Origin: Euryarchaeota archaeon UBA623
GTDB lineage: Archaea; Thermoplasmatota; Poseidoniia; Poseidoniales; Thalassarchaeaceae
Length of the DNA: 24,323 nt
Direction of reading: 5' to 3'
NCBI GenBank assembly: GCA_002505325.1
Contig: DAUV01000057.1
Location: 6,969-31,291, forward strand
The translations under genes were made by a program, and so were the position numbers. Position 1 is the stretch's first letter, and the number at the start of each line of letters is the position of its first letter. Under the pieces are notes generated by a model. It saw only the letters and a program-made list of their open reading frames with translations. It did no database searches and was not told the origin of the DNA. This document shows, in pieces, positions 1 through 7,133 of the stretch.

Positions 1-1
1 T

Positions 2-616
2 GAGCCTGACAAATACTACCTCATCGCTACCAGTGAGCATCCTCTCACTGCAATGCGGATGGACGAGATAATCGAGCCCAGCGAACTGCCGATAAGATTG
101 GTCGGAATCTCAGCGTGTTTCCGTCGCGAAGTTGGTGCGCACGGGTTGTCTGACCGCGGTATATGGAGAGTTCACCAGTTCACCAAAGTAGAGCAGATTG
201 TAATCTGCCATCCGGACGACTCTTGGGGCCATCACGAGGAACTGTTGGGGAATGCAGTGGATCTGTGGGACAGTCTTGGACTGCATTACAGAGTTGTGAA
301 CATCTGCACAGGTGATATGGGCACAGTGGCGGCGAGGAAGTACGACCTCGAGGCGTGGTTGCCCGGAGCTGGGGACTACAAGGAGGTTGTCTCGTGCTCG
401 AACTGTACCGACTACCAGGCCAATCGTCTGCGCATGAGGTATAGGACCACTGAGGGCAACGAGACGGTGCACACGTTGAACTCTACGGCGATAGCAACCA
501 GCAGGGCACTAGTCGCGATATTGGAGCAAAATCAGATGAAAGATGGGCGCGTCAGTGTTCCTGAGGCGCTCAGGCCCTATATGGGTGGGCAAGAAGTCCT
601 AGAGCCGCTTCACTGA
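2..616 (+). CDS. serS: Seryl-tRNA synthetase, C-terminal part (5' end outside the window)
   Basis: Charges tRNA-Ser with serine in the cytoplasm; this is a class II aminoacyl-tRNA synthetase. The reading frame is open from base 2, so about 204 C-terminal residues of a protein usually about 420-460 long are present; the coiled-coil arm and the start lie outside. Seen directly: the serine/ATP-site stretch TSEHPLTAM at the left edge, motif 2 (CFRREVGAHG followed by GIWRVHQFTKVEQ), and motif 3 around EVVSCSNCTDYQANRLRMRY with HTLNSTAIATSRAL. The ending (VPEALRPYMGG) is typical of the standard, not the methanogen-type, enzyme. The spelling GIWRVHQF is archaeal/eukaryote-like. It is the only + strand gene and its last 7 bases overlap the convergent DUF4126 gene. 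Confidence 0.96.
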   Translation, partial: EPDKYYLIATSEHPLTAMRMDEIIEPSELPIRLVGISACFRREVGAHGLSDRGIWRVHQFTKVEQIVICHPDDSWGHHEELLGNAVDLWDSLGLHYRVVNICTGDMGTVAARKYDLEAWLPGAGDYKEVVSCSNCTDYQANRLRMRYRTTEGNETVHTLNSTAIATSRALVAILEQNQMKDGRVSVPEALRPYMGGQEVLEPLH

Positions 617-1197
617 GCCGTCGCTTCACTGCGGCGCTTCATCCTGACAAGCAGTGCCACCACCAGTATCACGACGAAGGCTGAGATAAACGGTATCAGA
701 ATAGCGATTAGTGTGAGAGCCACGCTGGCGATGTTCTCACCTGTGGCAACAGCAGGGTTGCCTAATCCAAAGGTGAAGGTCGAACTTAGGCTGCGAGTCG
801 CGACTGTAGCTGACTGGATAGTGGCAGCCACACCACCACCGGCAACAATGGCTACCGCCCACTGGAAGATGGGTTCGGACCCCTCGAGAACTATTGCCGT
901 CATCACTACTCCAGCAAGGATAGAAGCAGGTGTCGCTATAGTGTCGAGAGCATTGTCTATCCACGGTGCGTAGTAGCCCGCGAATTCGGCCGCGGTGGCT
1001 ATTCCTAGGACTATGATGGCAAGCGTGGAAGTGAAGAATTCGAACTGAGTTCCTACAAGATCAAGTTCGAGGAACCAGACAATGTCAAGGCGTGCCGCTA
1101 CAGACAGCAAAAATGGTGGCAAGAATACCCTGAATCCCGATGCTGCTGCTAGGCTTATCCCCATCAAGGTGGCCATGATTACGGTAACCGCCTCCAT
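610..1197 (-). CDS. DUF4126 family integral membrane protein
   Basis: Function unknown. The family is recognised from an N-terminal stretch GISLAAASGFRVFLPPFLLS, a middle segment with a WIDNALDTIATPASILAG-like pattern, and the glycine-rich TFGLGNPAVATGEN motif before the last hydrophobic segments. About five membrane segments are visible, and the C-terminus is short and basic (VRMKRRSEATAQ). Two in-frame ATGs occur, at 1203 and 1197. I chose 1197 because a TATA-like TTAATAT is centred about 26 bases upstream, which suits a leaderless archaeal transcript; the longer form adds only two residues. The gene follows the biotin-carrier gene by about 40 bases and ends inside the last codons of convergent serS. 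It is probably transcribed from its own promoter. I infer no function from the neighbourhood. Confidence 0.82.
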   Translation of the reverse strand: MEAVTVIMATLMGISLAAASGFRVFLPPFLLSVAARLDIVWFLELDLVGTQFEFFTSTLAIIVLGIATAAEFAGYYAPWIDNALDTIATPASILAGVVMTAIVLEGSEPIFQWAVAIVAGGGVAATIQSATVATRSLSSTFTFGLGNPAVATGENIASVALTLIAILIPFISAFVVILVVALLVRMKRRSEATAQ

Positions 1198-1219
1198 GTA
1201 CATCCGACCCCGGAGCTCG

Positions 1220-1226
1220 ATATTAA
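1220..1226 (-). promoter_or_regulatory. Candidate TATA box for the DUF4126 gene
   Basis: The minus strand reads TTAATAT here, in the gap between the biotin-carrier stop and the DUF4126 start. Its centre is 26 bases from the ATG at 1197 and 20 from the ATG at 1203. No SD-like sequence lies before either ATG, unlike most genes to the right, so a leaderless transcript is plausible. This is a pattern match only. Confidence 0.42.
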
Positions 1227-1239
1227 CCCAGACCCGTCC

Positions 1240-1740
1240 TTAATCACCGATTTCAACGAGTGTTGCTCCCATCTCTACTCGGTCGCCCACTGAATAGTGC
1301 AGCTTGGTAATCTCACCCGCTGTGGGGGCCTGTATCCTATGCTCCATCTTCATCGCCTCCATGACCACTAGAGTCTGTCCCTCACGGACTCTCTGACCCT
1401 GCTTAACAAGGACCTCTAGGATTGTACCCGGCATCGGCGCTGATAGACCACCTTCAACAGATTCGTCCTCAGCACTGCCGGGCTCGTGCATGCGCACCAC
1501 ATGGATTCGTCCGTCAAGATGAATCCACCAGTCATCTCCAAGTTTGGCAACGTGTGCTAGGTGCAGTGCTCCATCAATCTCAACCCTGAGTCGCCCATGC
1601 TGATTTACACGCGAGATGCTAACATCTGGGGGATTAACGGCGATGCCATTGAGATTCAAGGAAGAAATACTCAGGAATCCTTCTGAATCCGATACACTAG
1701 CGGTGTAACGCCCTGTGCCCTCTGCTATGCTCCACTCCAT
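1240..1740 (-). CDS. Biotin carboxyl carrier subunit of methylcrotonyl-CoA carboxylase (BT-like region plus biotinyl domain)
   Basis: Carries the carboxybiotin arm that moves CO2 from biotin carboxylase to the carboxyltransferase. It is 166 residues long. Residues about 1-90 are a beta-rich region resembling the BT (subunit-bridging) domain of methylcrotonyl-CoA carboxylase alpha chains. Residues about 98-166 form the biotinyl domain, with the attachment motif EAMKMEH and the biotin lysine at K131. The ATG at 1740 is preferred over an in-frame TTG at 1752 because GAGGTG lies 4 bases before the ATG. The upstream biotin-carboxylase gene ends within this SD region, so the two are probably translationally coupled. 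In most bacteria and eukaryotes this part is fused to biotin carboxylase; here it is a separate chain. Confidence 0.9.
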   Translation of the reverse strand: MEWSIAEGTGRYTASVSDSEGFLSISSLNLNGIAVNPPDVSISRVNQHGRLRVEIDGALHLAHVAKLGDDWWIHLDGRIHVVRMHEPGSAEDESVEGGLSAPMPGTILEVLVKQGQRVREGQTLVVMEAMKMEHRIQAPTAGEITKLHYSVGDRVEMGATLVEIGD

Positions 1741-1744
1741 ATTA

Positions 1745-1750
1745 CACCTC
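1745..1750 (-). promoter_or_regulatory. SD sequence fixing the biotin-carrier start
   Basis: The minus strand reads GAGGTG four bases before the ATG at 1740, and overlaps the stop codon of the biotin-carboxylase gene. It supports the ATG over the TTG at 1752, and supports a genuine separate translation start rather than a broken fused gene. Confidence 0.7.
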
Positions 1751-3302
1751 AAGGAAATGACCTCGTCAGAGTCCTGAACGGATCTCCGGGATGACCTGTA
1801 TGCTCGTCTAATGCCCTCATTCCGCCATCAGATGAGTCTCGCTCAAGTCCGAGTCTTTGGGCTGCGCAGGCAACGGCCACTAAGACCGTAGGCTCGACTT
1901 CGGTATGTGAGAATCCAGAAATGTCGGAGGAGTCGAGGAAATCAGTCGTCACACTGCCAGTGGTGAAAACTTGGTGTGCAGCGGCATCTCTCAGGAAACC
2001 GATGTTGGTCGTTACTCCAAGAGCGATGAGGTCGGACAAGGCTGTATCGAGCCTTCTCAAAGCTGCTCTGCGCGTCGGCGCGTGAACGATTAGTTTGGCA
2101 AGCATAGGGTCGAAATCGATAGTGATGGCATCCCCCTGCCTCACCCCTGAGTCAACCCTGATTCCAGGGCCTTGCGGGGTCTTCCATGTCGCAAGGCGTC
2201 CAACGCAAGGCAGGAAGCCGCGAGATGCGTCTTCAGCGTATACGCGCGCTTCGATTGCGTGTCCACTTAGGCCTACATCTGCCTGAATTATTCCTAGAGG
2301 CAAGCCGGCAGCGACCTCAAACTGCTTGAGGACTAAGTCAATGCCAGTGGTCATCTCGGTGACAGGATGCTCGACCTGCAATCGAGTGTTCATCTCAAGA
2401 AAGTAGAACTCACCCCTTGAGGATAACAGGAACTCAACTGTGCCAGCCCCTTCGTAACCGACAGATTCTGCAGCCTTGACGGCGGCGGCTCCCATGGCCT
2501 GACGGAGTTCTGGATTTACAGCAGGAGAAGGGGCCTCCTCGATTACCTTCTGGTGCCTGCGCTGAAGAGAGCAGTCTCTCTCATTGAGGTGGATACAGTT
2601 GCCGTGCGAGTCGGCTAGAATCTGGACTTCAATGTGCCTCGCGCCGGTGAGTAGACTTTCGACATAGATGGTGCCGTCACCGAATGCTGTTGAAGCCTCA
2701 CGCGAGGCAGCCTCGTACTCGATTCTGAGCATCTTTGGTTCCTGCACTGCACGCATTCCCTTTCCTCCCCCTCCGGCACTGGCCTTGAGTAACAGAGGAT
2801 ATCCCACTCTAGCAGCACATGCTGCCAATGCTCCGAGGTGGTCTGCTCCATCAGGCACGGTCAGTTCCTCACCCGGGATTACCGGTACGCCTGACTCAAT
2901 CATCTGAATTCTTGCTGATATCTTGTCACCCATTGTCGAGATAGCCTTTGCCGGAGGGCCAATCCAAACCAGTCCAGCGTCGGTAACAGCGATGGCGAAG
3001 TCGCTTCGCTCGGACAGGAAGCCATAGCCGGGATGAATTGCATCAGCGCCGCTGCTAAGGGCAGCGGAGATGATAGCCTCTGAGTTCAGATAGGTATCAG
3101 CGAGTGCTTCGCCAGAAAGGTGGACCGCCTCATCGGCCGCCTCGGCATGGAGTGATCCTGCGTCGGCGTCCGAGTACACGGCGACGCTTCCGAGACCGGC
3201 TTCTCTGGCGGCTTGAATCACCCTGACCGCTATTTCGCCCCTGTTTGCAACCAACACAGTGGAGAATGGTCGAGGAGCTTTGCTGAATGGGCCTACTGTC
3301 AT
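1749..3302 (-). CDS. Biotin carboxylase subunit of methylcrotonyl-CoA carboxylase
   Basis: ATP-dependent carboxylation of biotin, the first half-reaction of an acyl-CoA carboxylase. It is 517 residues long. Visible in order: the N-terminal VANRGEIAVR motif (18-27), HPGYGFLSE (90-98), the glycine-rich ATP loop GGGGKGMR (177-184), HIEVQILAD (223-231), ERDCSLQRRHQK (241-252) and the catalytic EMNTRLQVEHPVTE (303-316). After the usual core of about 450 residues a tail of about 60 residues ends in GDPFRTLTRSFP, which matches the junction before the BT domain in fused methylcrotonyl-CoA carboxylase alpha chains. The ATG at 3302 is preferred over a TTG at 3308. The gene starts 3 bases after the hydratase stop. 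The partner carboxyltransferase two genes upstream points to methylcrotonyl-CoA as substrate; propionyl- or acetyl-CoA is less likely. Confidence 0.93.
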   Translation of the reverse strand: MTVGPFSKAPRPFSTVLVANRGEIAVRVIQAAREAGLGSVAVYSDADAGSLHAEAADEAVHLSGEALADTYLNSEAIISAALSSGADAIHPGYGFLSERSDFAIAVTDAGLVWIGPPAKAISTMGDKISARIQMIESGVPVIPGEELTVPDGADHLGALAACAARVGYPLLLKASAGGGGKGMRAVQEPKMLRIEYEAASREASTAFGDGTIYVESLLTGARHIEVQILADSHGNCIHLNERDCSLQRRHQKVIEEAPSPAVNPELRQAMGAAAVKAAESVGYEGAGTVEFLLSSRGEFYFLEMNTRLQVEHPVTEMTTGIDLVLKQFEVAAGLPLGIIQADVGLSGHAIEARVYAEDASRGFLPCVGRLATWKTPQGPGIRVDSGVRQGDAITIDFDPMLAKLIVHAPTRRAALRRLDTALSDLIALGVTTNIGFLRDAAAHQVFTTGSVTTDFLDSSDISGFSHTEVEPTVLVAVACAAQRLGLERDSSDGGMRALDEHTGHPGDPFRTLTRSFP

Positions 3303-3304
3303 TC

Positions 3305-4174
3305 TCAACCGTCCTGATCTTCCGGAGACCAGGCCGGTGGTCGGCGGTCGAGGAATGCTGACAGCCCCTCTTGACCCTCGGGTGATCCTCTCATCTCGCT
3401 AGTCTTGTCCAGCGTCCACCGACGCAGGTCCTCATCAGTGCCGCGCCAGTTATCGAGTGTCTGAGTGAGGCTCTTGGCCTCGGTGACTGCCACTGGACCA
3501 GTACTCATGACTGTCGCAATAGTAGCGTCGACCATCTCTGCCGTCTCATCCAATGAGGTGGATACTTGATCAGCCATACCGATGTTCAACGCCTCATGCC
3601 CGTCGAAGCGCCCCGCGAGCATAGTGAGTCGGCGGAACTGAGCACTGCCCACACGACGGTAGACGTATGGTCCAATCACCGCTGGTAGAATACCCAACTT
3701 CGCCTCAGACAGAGCGATCCTAGAACTGTCTAGGGCGATGACATGGTCTGAACAGGCAATGAGTCCGGCGCCACCTCCAAGTGCAACACCCTGAACTGCT
3801 GAGATAGTAAAACAAGGATGTGCCCACAGACTGTTGAACAAGCGATCAAGGCGTTCGGAGCCAACACGGTTCTCTTCAGGACTTTTGACCCCGGCATCGC
3901 GCATCATGTTAATGTCGGCTCCTGCGCAGAAGTGTCGACCTGCACCTCGAAGGACCAGTACTCGAAGATACTCGGCGCCGTCATGGTCGCGTAAAGAACC
4001 AGTTCTACCAACCGCGCGGTGAGAGGTCCAATCTAGAATATCGATGATTTCGGAGATTAGTTGCACATTGAGAGCATTGTAGACGTCGCTTCGTTCCAGA
4101 GTGAGGGTGGCGACTGAGGCATTGATGCTCAAAGAGCAGAGTTCCGTGGAGGGTTTTACATCGCTCATTCTCAT
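3305..4174 (-). CDS. liuC: Enoyl-CoA hydratase/isomerase family protein, probable methylglutaconyl-CoA hydratase (LiuC type)
   Basis: Likely hydrates 3-methylglutaconyl-CoA to HMG-CoA, the step after methylcrotonyl-CoA carboxylase in leucine breakdown. It is 289 residues, with a crotonase fold: oxyanion-hole segments HFCAGADI (81-88) and GVALGGGAGL (129-138), and the acid at E157 in LSEAKLGILPAVIGPYV. The glutamate found after GGG in classical enoyl-CoA hydratases is replaced here (GGGAGL), as in many LiuC-type enzymes. A stretch around residues 47-70 looks inserted. Four in-frame ATGs exist. The one at 4174 has AGGATGTGAT 3 bases upstream, one mismatch from the full SD; the longer forms would overlap mccB by up to 44 bases. 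It sits between mccB and the biotin carboxylase gene, the liuB-liuC-liuD order of bacterial leucine operons. Exact substrate is inferred from context. Confidence 0.88.
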   Translation of the reverse strand: MRMSDVKPSTELCSLSINASVATLTLERSDVYNALNVQLISEIIDILDWTSHRAVGRTGSLRDHDGAEYLRVLVLRGAGRHFCAGADINMMRDAGVKSPEENRVGSERLDRLFNSLWAHPCFTISAVQGVALGGGAGLIACSDHVIALDSSRIALSEAKLGILPAVIGPYVYRRVGSAQFRRLTMLAGRFDGHEALNIGMADQVSTSLDETAEMVDATIATVMSTGPVAVTEAKSLTQTLDNWRGTDEDLRRWTLDKTSEMRGSPEGQEGLSAFLDRRPPAWSPEDQDG

Positions 4175-4177
4175 CTT

Positions 4178-4187
4178 ATCACATCCT
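4178..4187 (-). promoter_or_regulatory. SD sequence fixing the hydratase start
   Basis: The minus strand reads AGGATGTGAT, nine of ten bases matching the full anti-SD complement AGGAGGTGAT. It lies 3 bases before the ATG at 4174 and overlaps the mccB stop, which suggests translational coupling. Confidence 0.6.
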
Positions 4188-5738
4188 GAAAACGCCATAG
4201 TCTTGGTCCGGCATAGAGGCATTTAGGCTGGCAGATATGCAAAGTCCGAGCACATCGCGAGTATCTCGCGGATCGATTACCCCGTCGTCCCAGAGTCTAG
4301 CTGTAGAGTAGTATGGATTGCTCTCGCTCTCGTACTTCTCGCGTATCTCGTCGGGATTAGCTTTACCCACTGAGGAGAGTACACTGGCGGCCTGTTCACC
4401 GCCCATCACGGATATTCTTGCATTGGGCCACATGAAAAGGAAGCGTGGGTCGTAGGCGCGCCCGCACATGCCGTAGTTGCCAGCTCCGTGCGAACCACCG
4501 ATGATGACTGTGAACTTCGGGACAGGTACGCAAGAAACTGCTGTGACGAGTTTGGCGCCGTCCTTGGCGATACCGCCGGCCTCAGCATCACGCCCAACCA
4601 TGAAGCCTGAGATATTCTGCAGGAATACCAACGGAATACCACGCTGGCCGCATAGTTCAACAAAGTGGGTGCCTTTCAGTGCCGACTCCGAGAACAGAAT
4701 GCCGTTGTTGGCGACGATACCGACCGGATAGCCGTGAATCCTAGCGAAACCGCAGACCAGTGTGTTACCATAGCGTTGCTTGAACTCGTGGAAGCGCGAG
4801 CCGTCCACAACCCTTGCTATGACCTCTCTGACATCGTAGGGAGTACGGTTGTCAGTGGGTATGATTCCCATCAGGTCCTGCGGGTCGTGTGCAGGCTCTT
4901 CTGGCTGCGAGGTGTCGAGCCTATGTTTGGGATTGACGTTTAGGTTCTCAACCACACTACGCACCATTCTGAGAGCTTCAACTTCGTCTTCAGCAAAGTG
5001 ATCGGCCACTCCCGACTCTCTGGTGTGCAGATCGGCTCCACCAAGATCTTCCGCCGAGACTTCCTCCCCTGTAGCTGACTTAACTAGAGGAGGACCGGCG
5101 AGGAATATGGTGCCGTTACCTTTGACGATAATTGACTCGTCGGACATCGCTGGGATGTAGGCACCGCCAGCGGTACACGAACCCAACACGGCGGCAACCT
5201 GCGGAATCCCCTTACTCGATAGGATTGCCTGATTGCGGAAGATACGTCCGAAGTGTAGTTTGTCCGGGAAGACTTCGTCCTGCATGGGAAGGAAAGCTCC
5301 CCCAGAGTCCACAAGATAGATGCAGGGCAGATTGTTCTCCTCGGCTATCTCCTGGGCTCTTACATGCTTCTTGACCGTCATCGGGTAATACGAGCCTCCT
5401 TTGACAGTGGCGTCGTTGGCCACGAAAATGCACTCCTTGCCATGCACCACGCCGATGCCAGTGATGATCCCGGCGGAGTGAGCTCTACCGTCGTACAGTC
5501 CATTAGCGGCTAGTGTCGAAAGTTCGAGGAATGGAGTCGCGGCGTCGCAGATTTCCGATATGCGCTCCCTCGGCAAACTCTTGCCGCGCTCTCGATGCCG
5601 TTCGACGTACTTTCCCCCTCCTCCCTCTTTGGCAGCATCCACTCTGATCCTTAGAGCTTCGACCAGAGCTAAGTTAGCCTCTGTGCGGGACTCGAAATCT
5701 TCGCCTCCTCGGTCGATGCGGGTGGTCAGTCGATCCAT
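4179..5738 (-). CDS. mccB: Methylcrotonyl-CoA carboxylase carboxyltransferase (beta) subunit
   Basis: Transfers CO2 from carboxybiotin to 3-methylcrotonyl-CoA, giving 3-methylglutaconyl-CoA in leucine breakdown. It is 519 residues, close to the family's usual 520-560. The match to known MCC beta chains runs along the whole length: RGKSLPRERI (51-60), VANDATVKGGSYYPMTVKK (106-124), YLVDSGGAFLP (141-151), GSCTAGGAYIPAMSDE (186-201), AGPPLVKSATGEEVSAEDLG (214-233), NGILFSESALKGTHFV (345-360), IIGGSHGAGNYGMCGRAY (412-429), and the ending WDDGVIDPRDTRDVLGL with a final YGVFRM. These are spellings of MCC rather than propionyl-CoA carboxylase. The ATG at 5738 is preceded by GAGGG at suitable spacing. 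It is the first gene of the four-gene operon, and the gap before it holds a palindrome. Confidence 0.95.
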   Translation of the reverse strand: MDRLTTRIDRGGEDFESRTEANLALVEALRIRVDAAKEGGGGKYVERHRERGKSLPRERISEICDAATPFLELSTLAANGLYDGRAHSAGIITGIGVVHGKECIFVANDATVKGGSYYPMTVKKHVRAQEIAEENNLPCIYLVDSGGAFLPMQDEVFPDKLHFGRIFRNQAILSSKGIPQVAAVLGSCTAGGAYIPAMSDESIIVKGNGTIFLAGPPLVKSATGEEVSAEDLGGADLHTRESGVADHFAEDEVEALRMVRSVVENLNVNPKHRLDTSQPEEPAHDPQDLMGIIPTDNRTPYDVREVIARVVDGSRFHEFKQRYGNTLVCGFARIHGYPVGIVANNGILFSESALKGTHFVELCGQRGIPLVFLQNISGFMVGRDAEAGGIAKDGAKLVTAVSCVPVPKFTVIIGGSHGAGNYGMCGRAYDPRFLFMWPNARISVMGGEQAASVLSSVGKANPDEIREKYESESNPYYSTARLWDDGVIDPRDTRDVLGLCISASLNASMPDQDYGVFRM

Positions 5739-5845
5739 GTCCCTCAGTCCCCTCAGACGGCGAGCGAGCCTTCAATTGAATGGCCTCGACATCGTAGATG
5801 TCGAATTTAGACGCCAATTGCGAGCCTTCCGACGTCCCTCAGTCC
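5739..5845. repeat. Short direct repeats shared by the mccB leader and the end of the DUF63 gene
   Basis: GTCCCTCAGTCC occurs at 5739-5750 and again at 5834-5845. GCGAGCCTTC occurs at 5764-5773 and again at 5820-5829. The right-hand copies encode the last residues of the DUF63 protein (GLRDVGRLA); the left-hand copies lie in the non-coding gap and include the mccB SD. The spacings differ (95 and 56 bases), so this is not one clean tandem duplication. Confidence 0.6.
5786..5804. promoter_or_regulatory. Perfect palindrome upstream of the leucine-degradation operon
   Basis: Arms TCGACATC and GATGTCGA, 8 base pairs, are separated by 3 bases. It lies just after the DUF63 stop and about 47 bases before the mccB ATG. 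On the minus strand an AT-rich TCTAAATTC overlaps the DUF63 stop immediately upstream. If that is a TATA box, the palindrome falls between it and the expected transcription start, where archaeal repressors often bind. It could instead be a transcript hairpin. No T-run follows, so a terminator is less likely. Another small palindrome, TTCAATTGAA, is at 5771-5780. Confidence 0.45.
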
Positions 5846-7090
5846 CGGAGCCATACCGACAGTTAGGATGGCCATAGCAATGAGTATTCTGAGGTGCTGC
5901 TGACGATGCTCGAAGTTGGCTATTGCGAAGAAGTACCAAATTAGCCCACCGAGAGCCAGTTTGACTACTGTGAACCCATATGCATTGCCGAAGAATTCGA
6001 TAATCTCAGCTGAGAACAAGTGCTTCTCGGAGTATCCGAAGGCCTCTATTCCAATTCCCGTGGCGAGTCCATCTAGCAATTGCCCGGCGACAGCAAGCGA
6101 AACCACCGGAGAAGCCAACACCGCCTTTTTCCTAAGGCTCTCGATGAGATTCTTGTCAGATGATTCTAGATTTTCATACTCCTCCTCTGTCATCCCCGGA
6201 GGCAATATGCCAGCGACGAAGCCGTGCTCGGCCAATTCGCTAGCTGCTGAAAGACCGGTCTGGTGCATCTGGTAGGCGAGCACTGCCGGCGCACCGATGA
6301 CTACTGCCAACGGCCAGAGTGTGACTTGGTGGGGGTTGCTGATGCCAAACGAAAGCAGAGGTCCAAGAAGCGCGATTGATCCTCCAAGACCGACTATGAA
6401 GACACAGCGCTGGACCAGTGTGAAGCCGAATAACGGTCTGTTGATTATCAGAGCAGGTACTAGCAGGGCGGTGATGAAGCACACCAGCATTGCGGTATCG
6501 TCAAAGCCTGTAGAAGAAGTGACTGAGCCGGCATCGATAGAAGTGTAGTAGATAACAATCTGAGCGAGGATAAGAATCGTCGCAGCGCTGTCAACCTTGG
6601 ATATCATGTCCTCTTCAGATTTGGAATCGCTGTGAGAGATTAGGTATCCGAAAGCCCCAGCGATGACGACCCAGGCTGCTGTTTGGAAGTGGATGCCGGG
6701 GCTGACGAAGTAGGGCTCAAGCGAGCTGTCGAACATGCTGGCGTCCTCCACGACCTCGCCAAGGGCAGCCCAGAATACGTAGGGCAGCAACGCCAGTATC
6801 ATAGCATCGCTGTGGTCTATCCCAAGATGACGGAGCCAAGCTGCGAGGGCGACGGCGAACAAAGCAAGCACTATTGCGTAGGTCATGGTGTTAGCTAGGT
6901 TGTATCCGGCATCGTTGCTAGACTCGTTCAACACCGGATTGAGGTAGTATTCGTATAGAAAATCAGTCAGAGGGTTTTCCACACTTAGGAAATTCAGTGC
7001 GACACCACTGAAGACCAGTCCAGCGACGAGAAGTAGGGCTTTGGTGGCCCACTCCTCGTAGTCATACATCTCCTCAAGAGGATTAGACAC
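5807..7090 (-). CDS. DUF63 family archaeal membrane protein
   Basis: Function unknown. The protein is 427 residues with roughly nine or ten hydrophobic segments. Family signatures are visible: an N-terminal stretch with NLANTMTYAIVLALFAVAL, the LGEVVEDASMF and YFVSPGIHFQTAAW motif after the next segment, and the C-terminal pattern MAPGLRDVGRLAIGV. A hydrophilic loop rich in charged residues (around EEEYENLESSDKNLIESLRKK) lies in the middle. The start is a GTG at 7090. An in-frame ATG at 7069 has its SD-like GAGGAG too close to be usable. A weak TATA-like GCATAAGC is centred about 26 bases before the GTG, consistent with a leaderless transcript. It lies between the ribosome-assembly cassette and the leucine operon, with no obvious functional tie to either. 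Confidence 0.85.
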   Translation of the reverse strand: MSNPLEEMYDYEEWATKALLLVAGLVFSGVALNFLSVENPLTDFLYEYYLNPVLNESSNDAGYNLANTMTYAIVLALFAVALAAWLRHLGIDHSDAMILALLPYVFWAALGEVVEDASMFDSSLEPYFVSPGIHFQTAAWVVIAGAFGYLISHSDSKSEEDMISKVDSAATILILAQIVIYYTSIDAGSVTSSTGFDDTAMLVCFITALLVPALIINRPLFGFTLVQRCVFIVGLGGSIALLGPLLSFGISNPHQVTLWPLAVVIGAPAVLAYQMHQTGLSAASELAEHGFVAGILPPGMTEEEYENLESSDKNLIESLRKKAVLASPVVSLAVAGQLLDGLATGIGIEAFGYSEKHLFSAEIIEFFGNAYGFTVVKLALGGLIWYFFAIANFEHRQQHLRILIAMAILTVGMAPGLRDVGRLAIGV

Positions 7091-7101
7091 AGTATTCCGT
7101 G

Positions 7102-7119
7102 AAGCGTGCTACGCTTATG
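7102..7119 (-). promoter_or_regulatory. Weak promoter-like element and small palindrome before the DUF63 gene
   Basis: The minus strand carries GCATAAGC at 7112-7119, about 26 bases from the GTG start. It partly overlaps a perfect 6-base inverted repeat with arms AAGCGT and ACGCTT and a 3-base loop (7102-7116). The TATA match is poor, and the repeat may be incidental. Confidence 0.25.
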
Positions 7120-7133
7120 CATGGCGGTGTGAG

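Noticed and set aside
110..472. 120-codon minus-strand frame within serS
   Set aside because: Lies entirely antisense to motifs 2 and 3 of serS.
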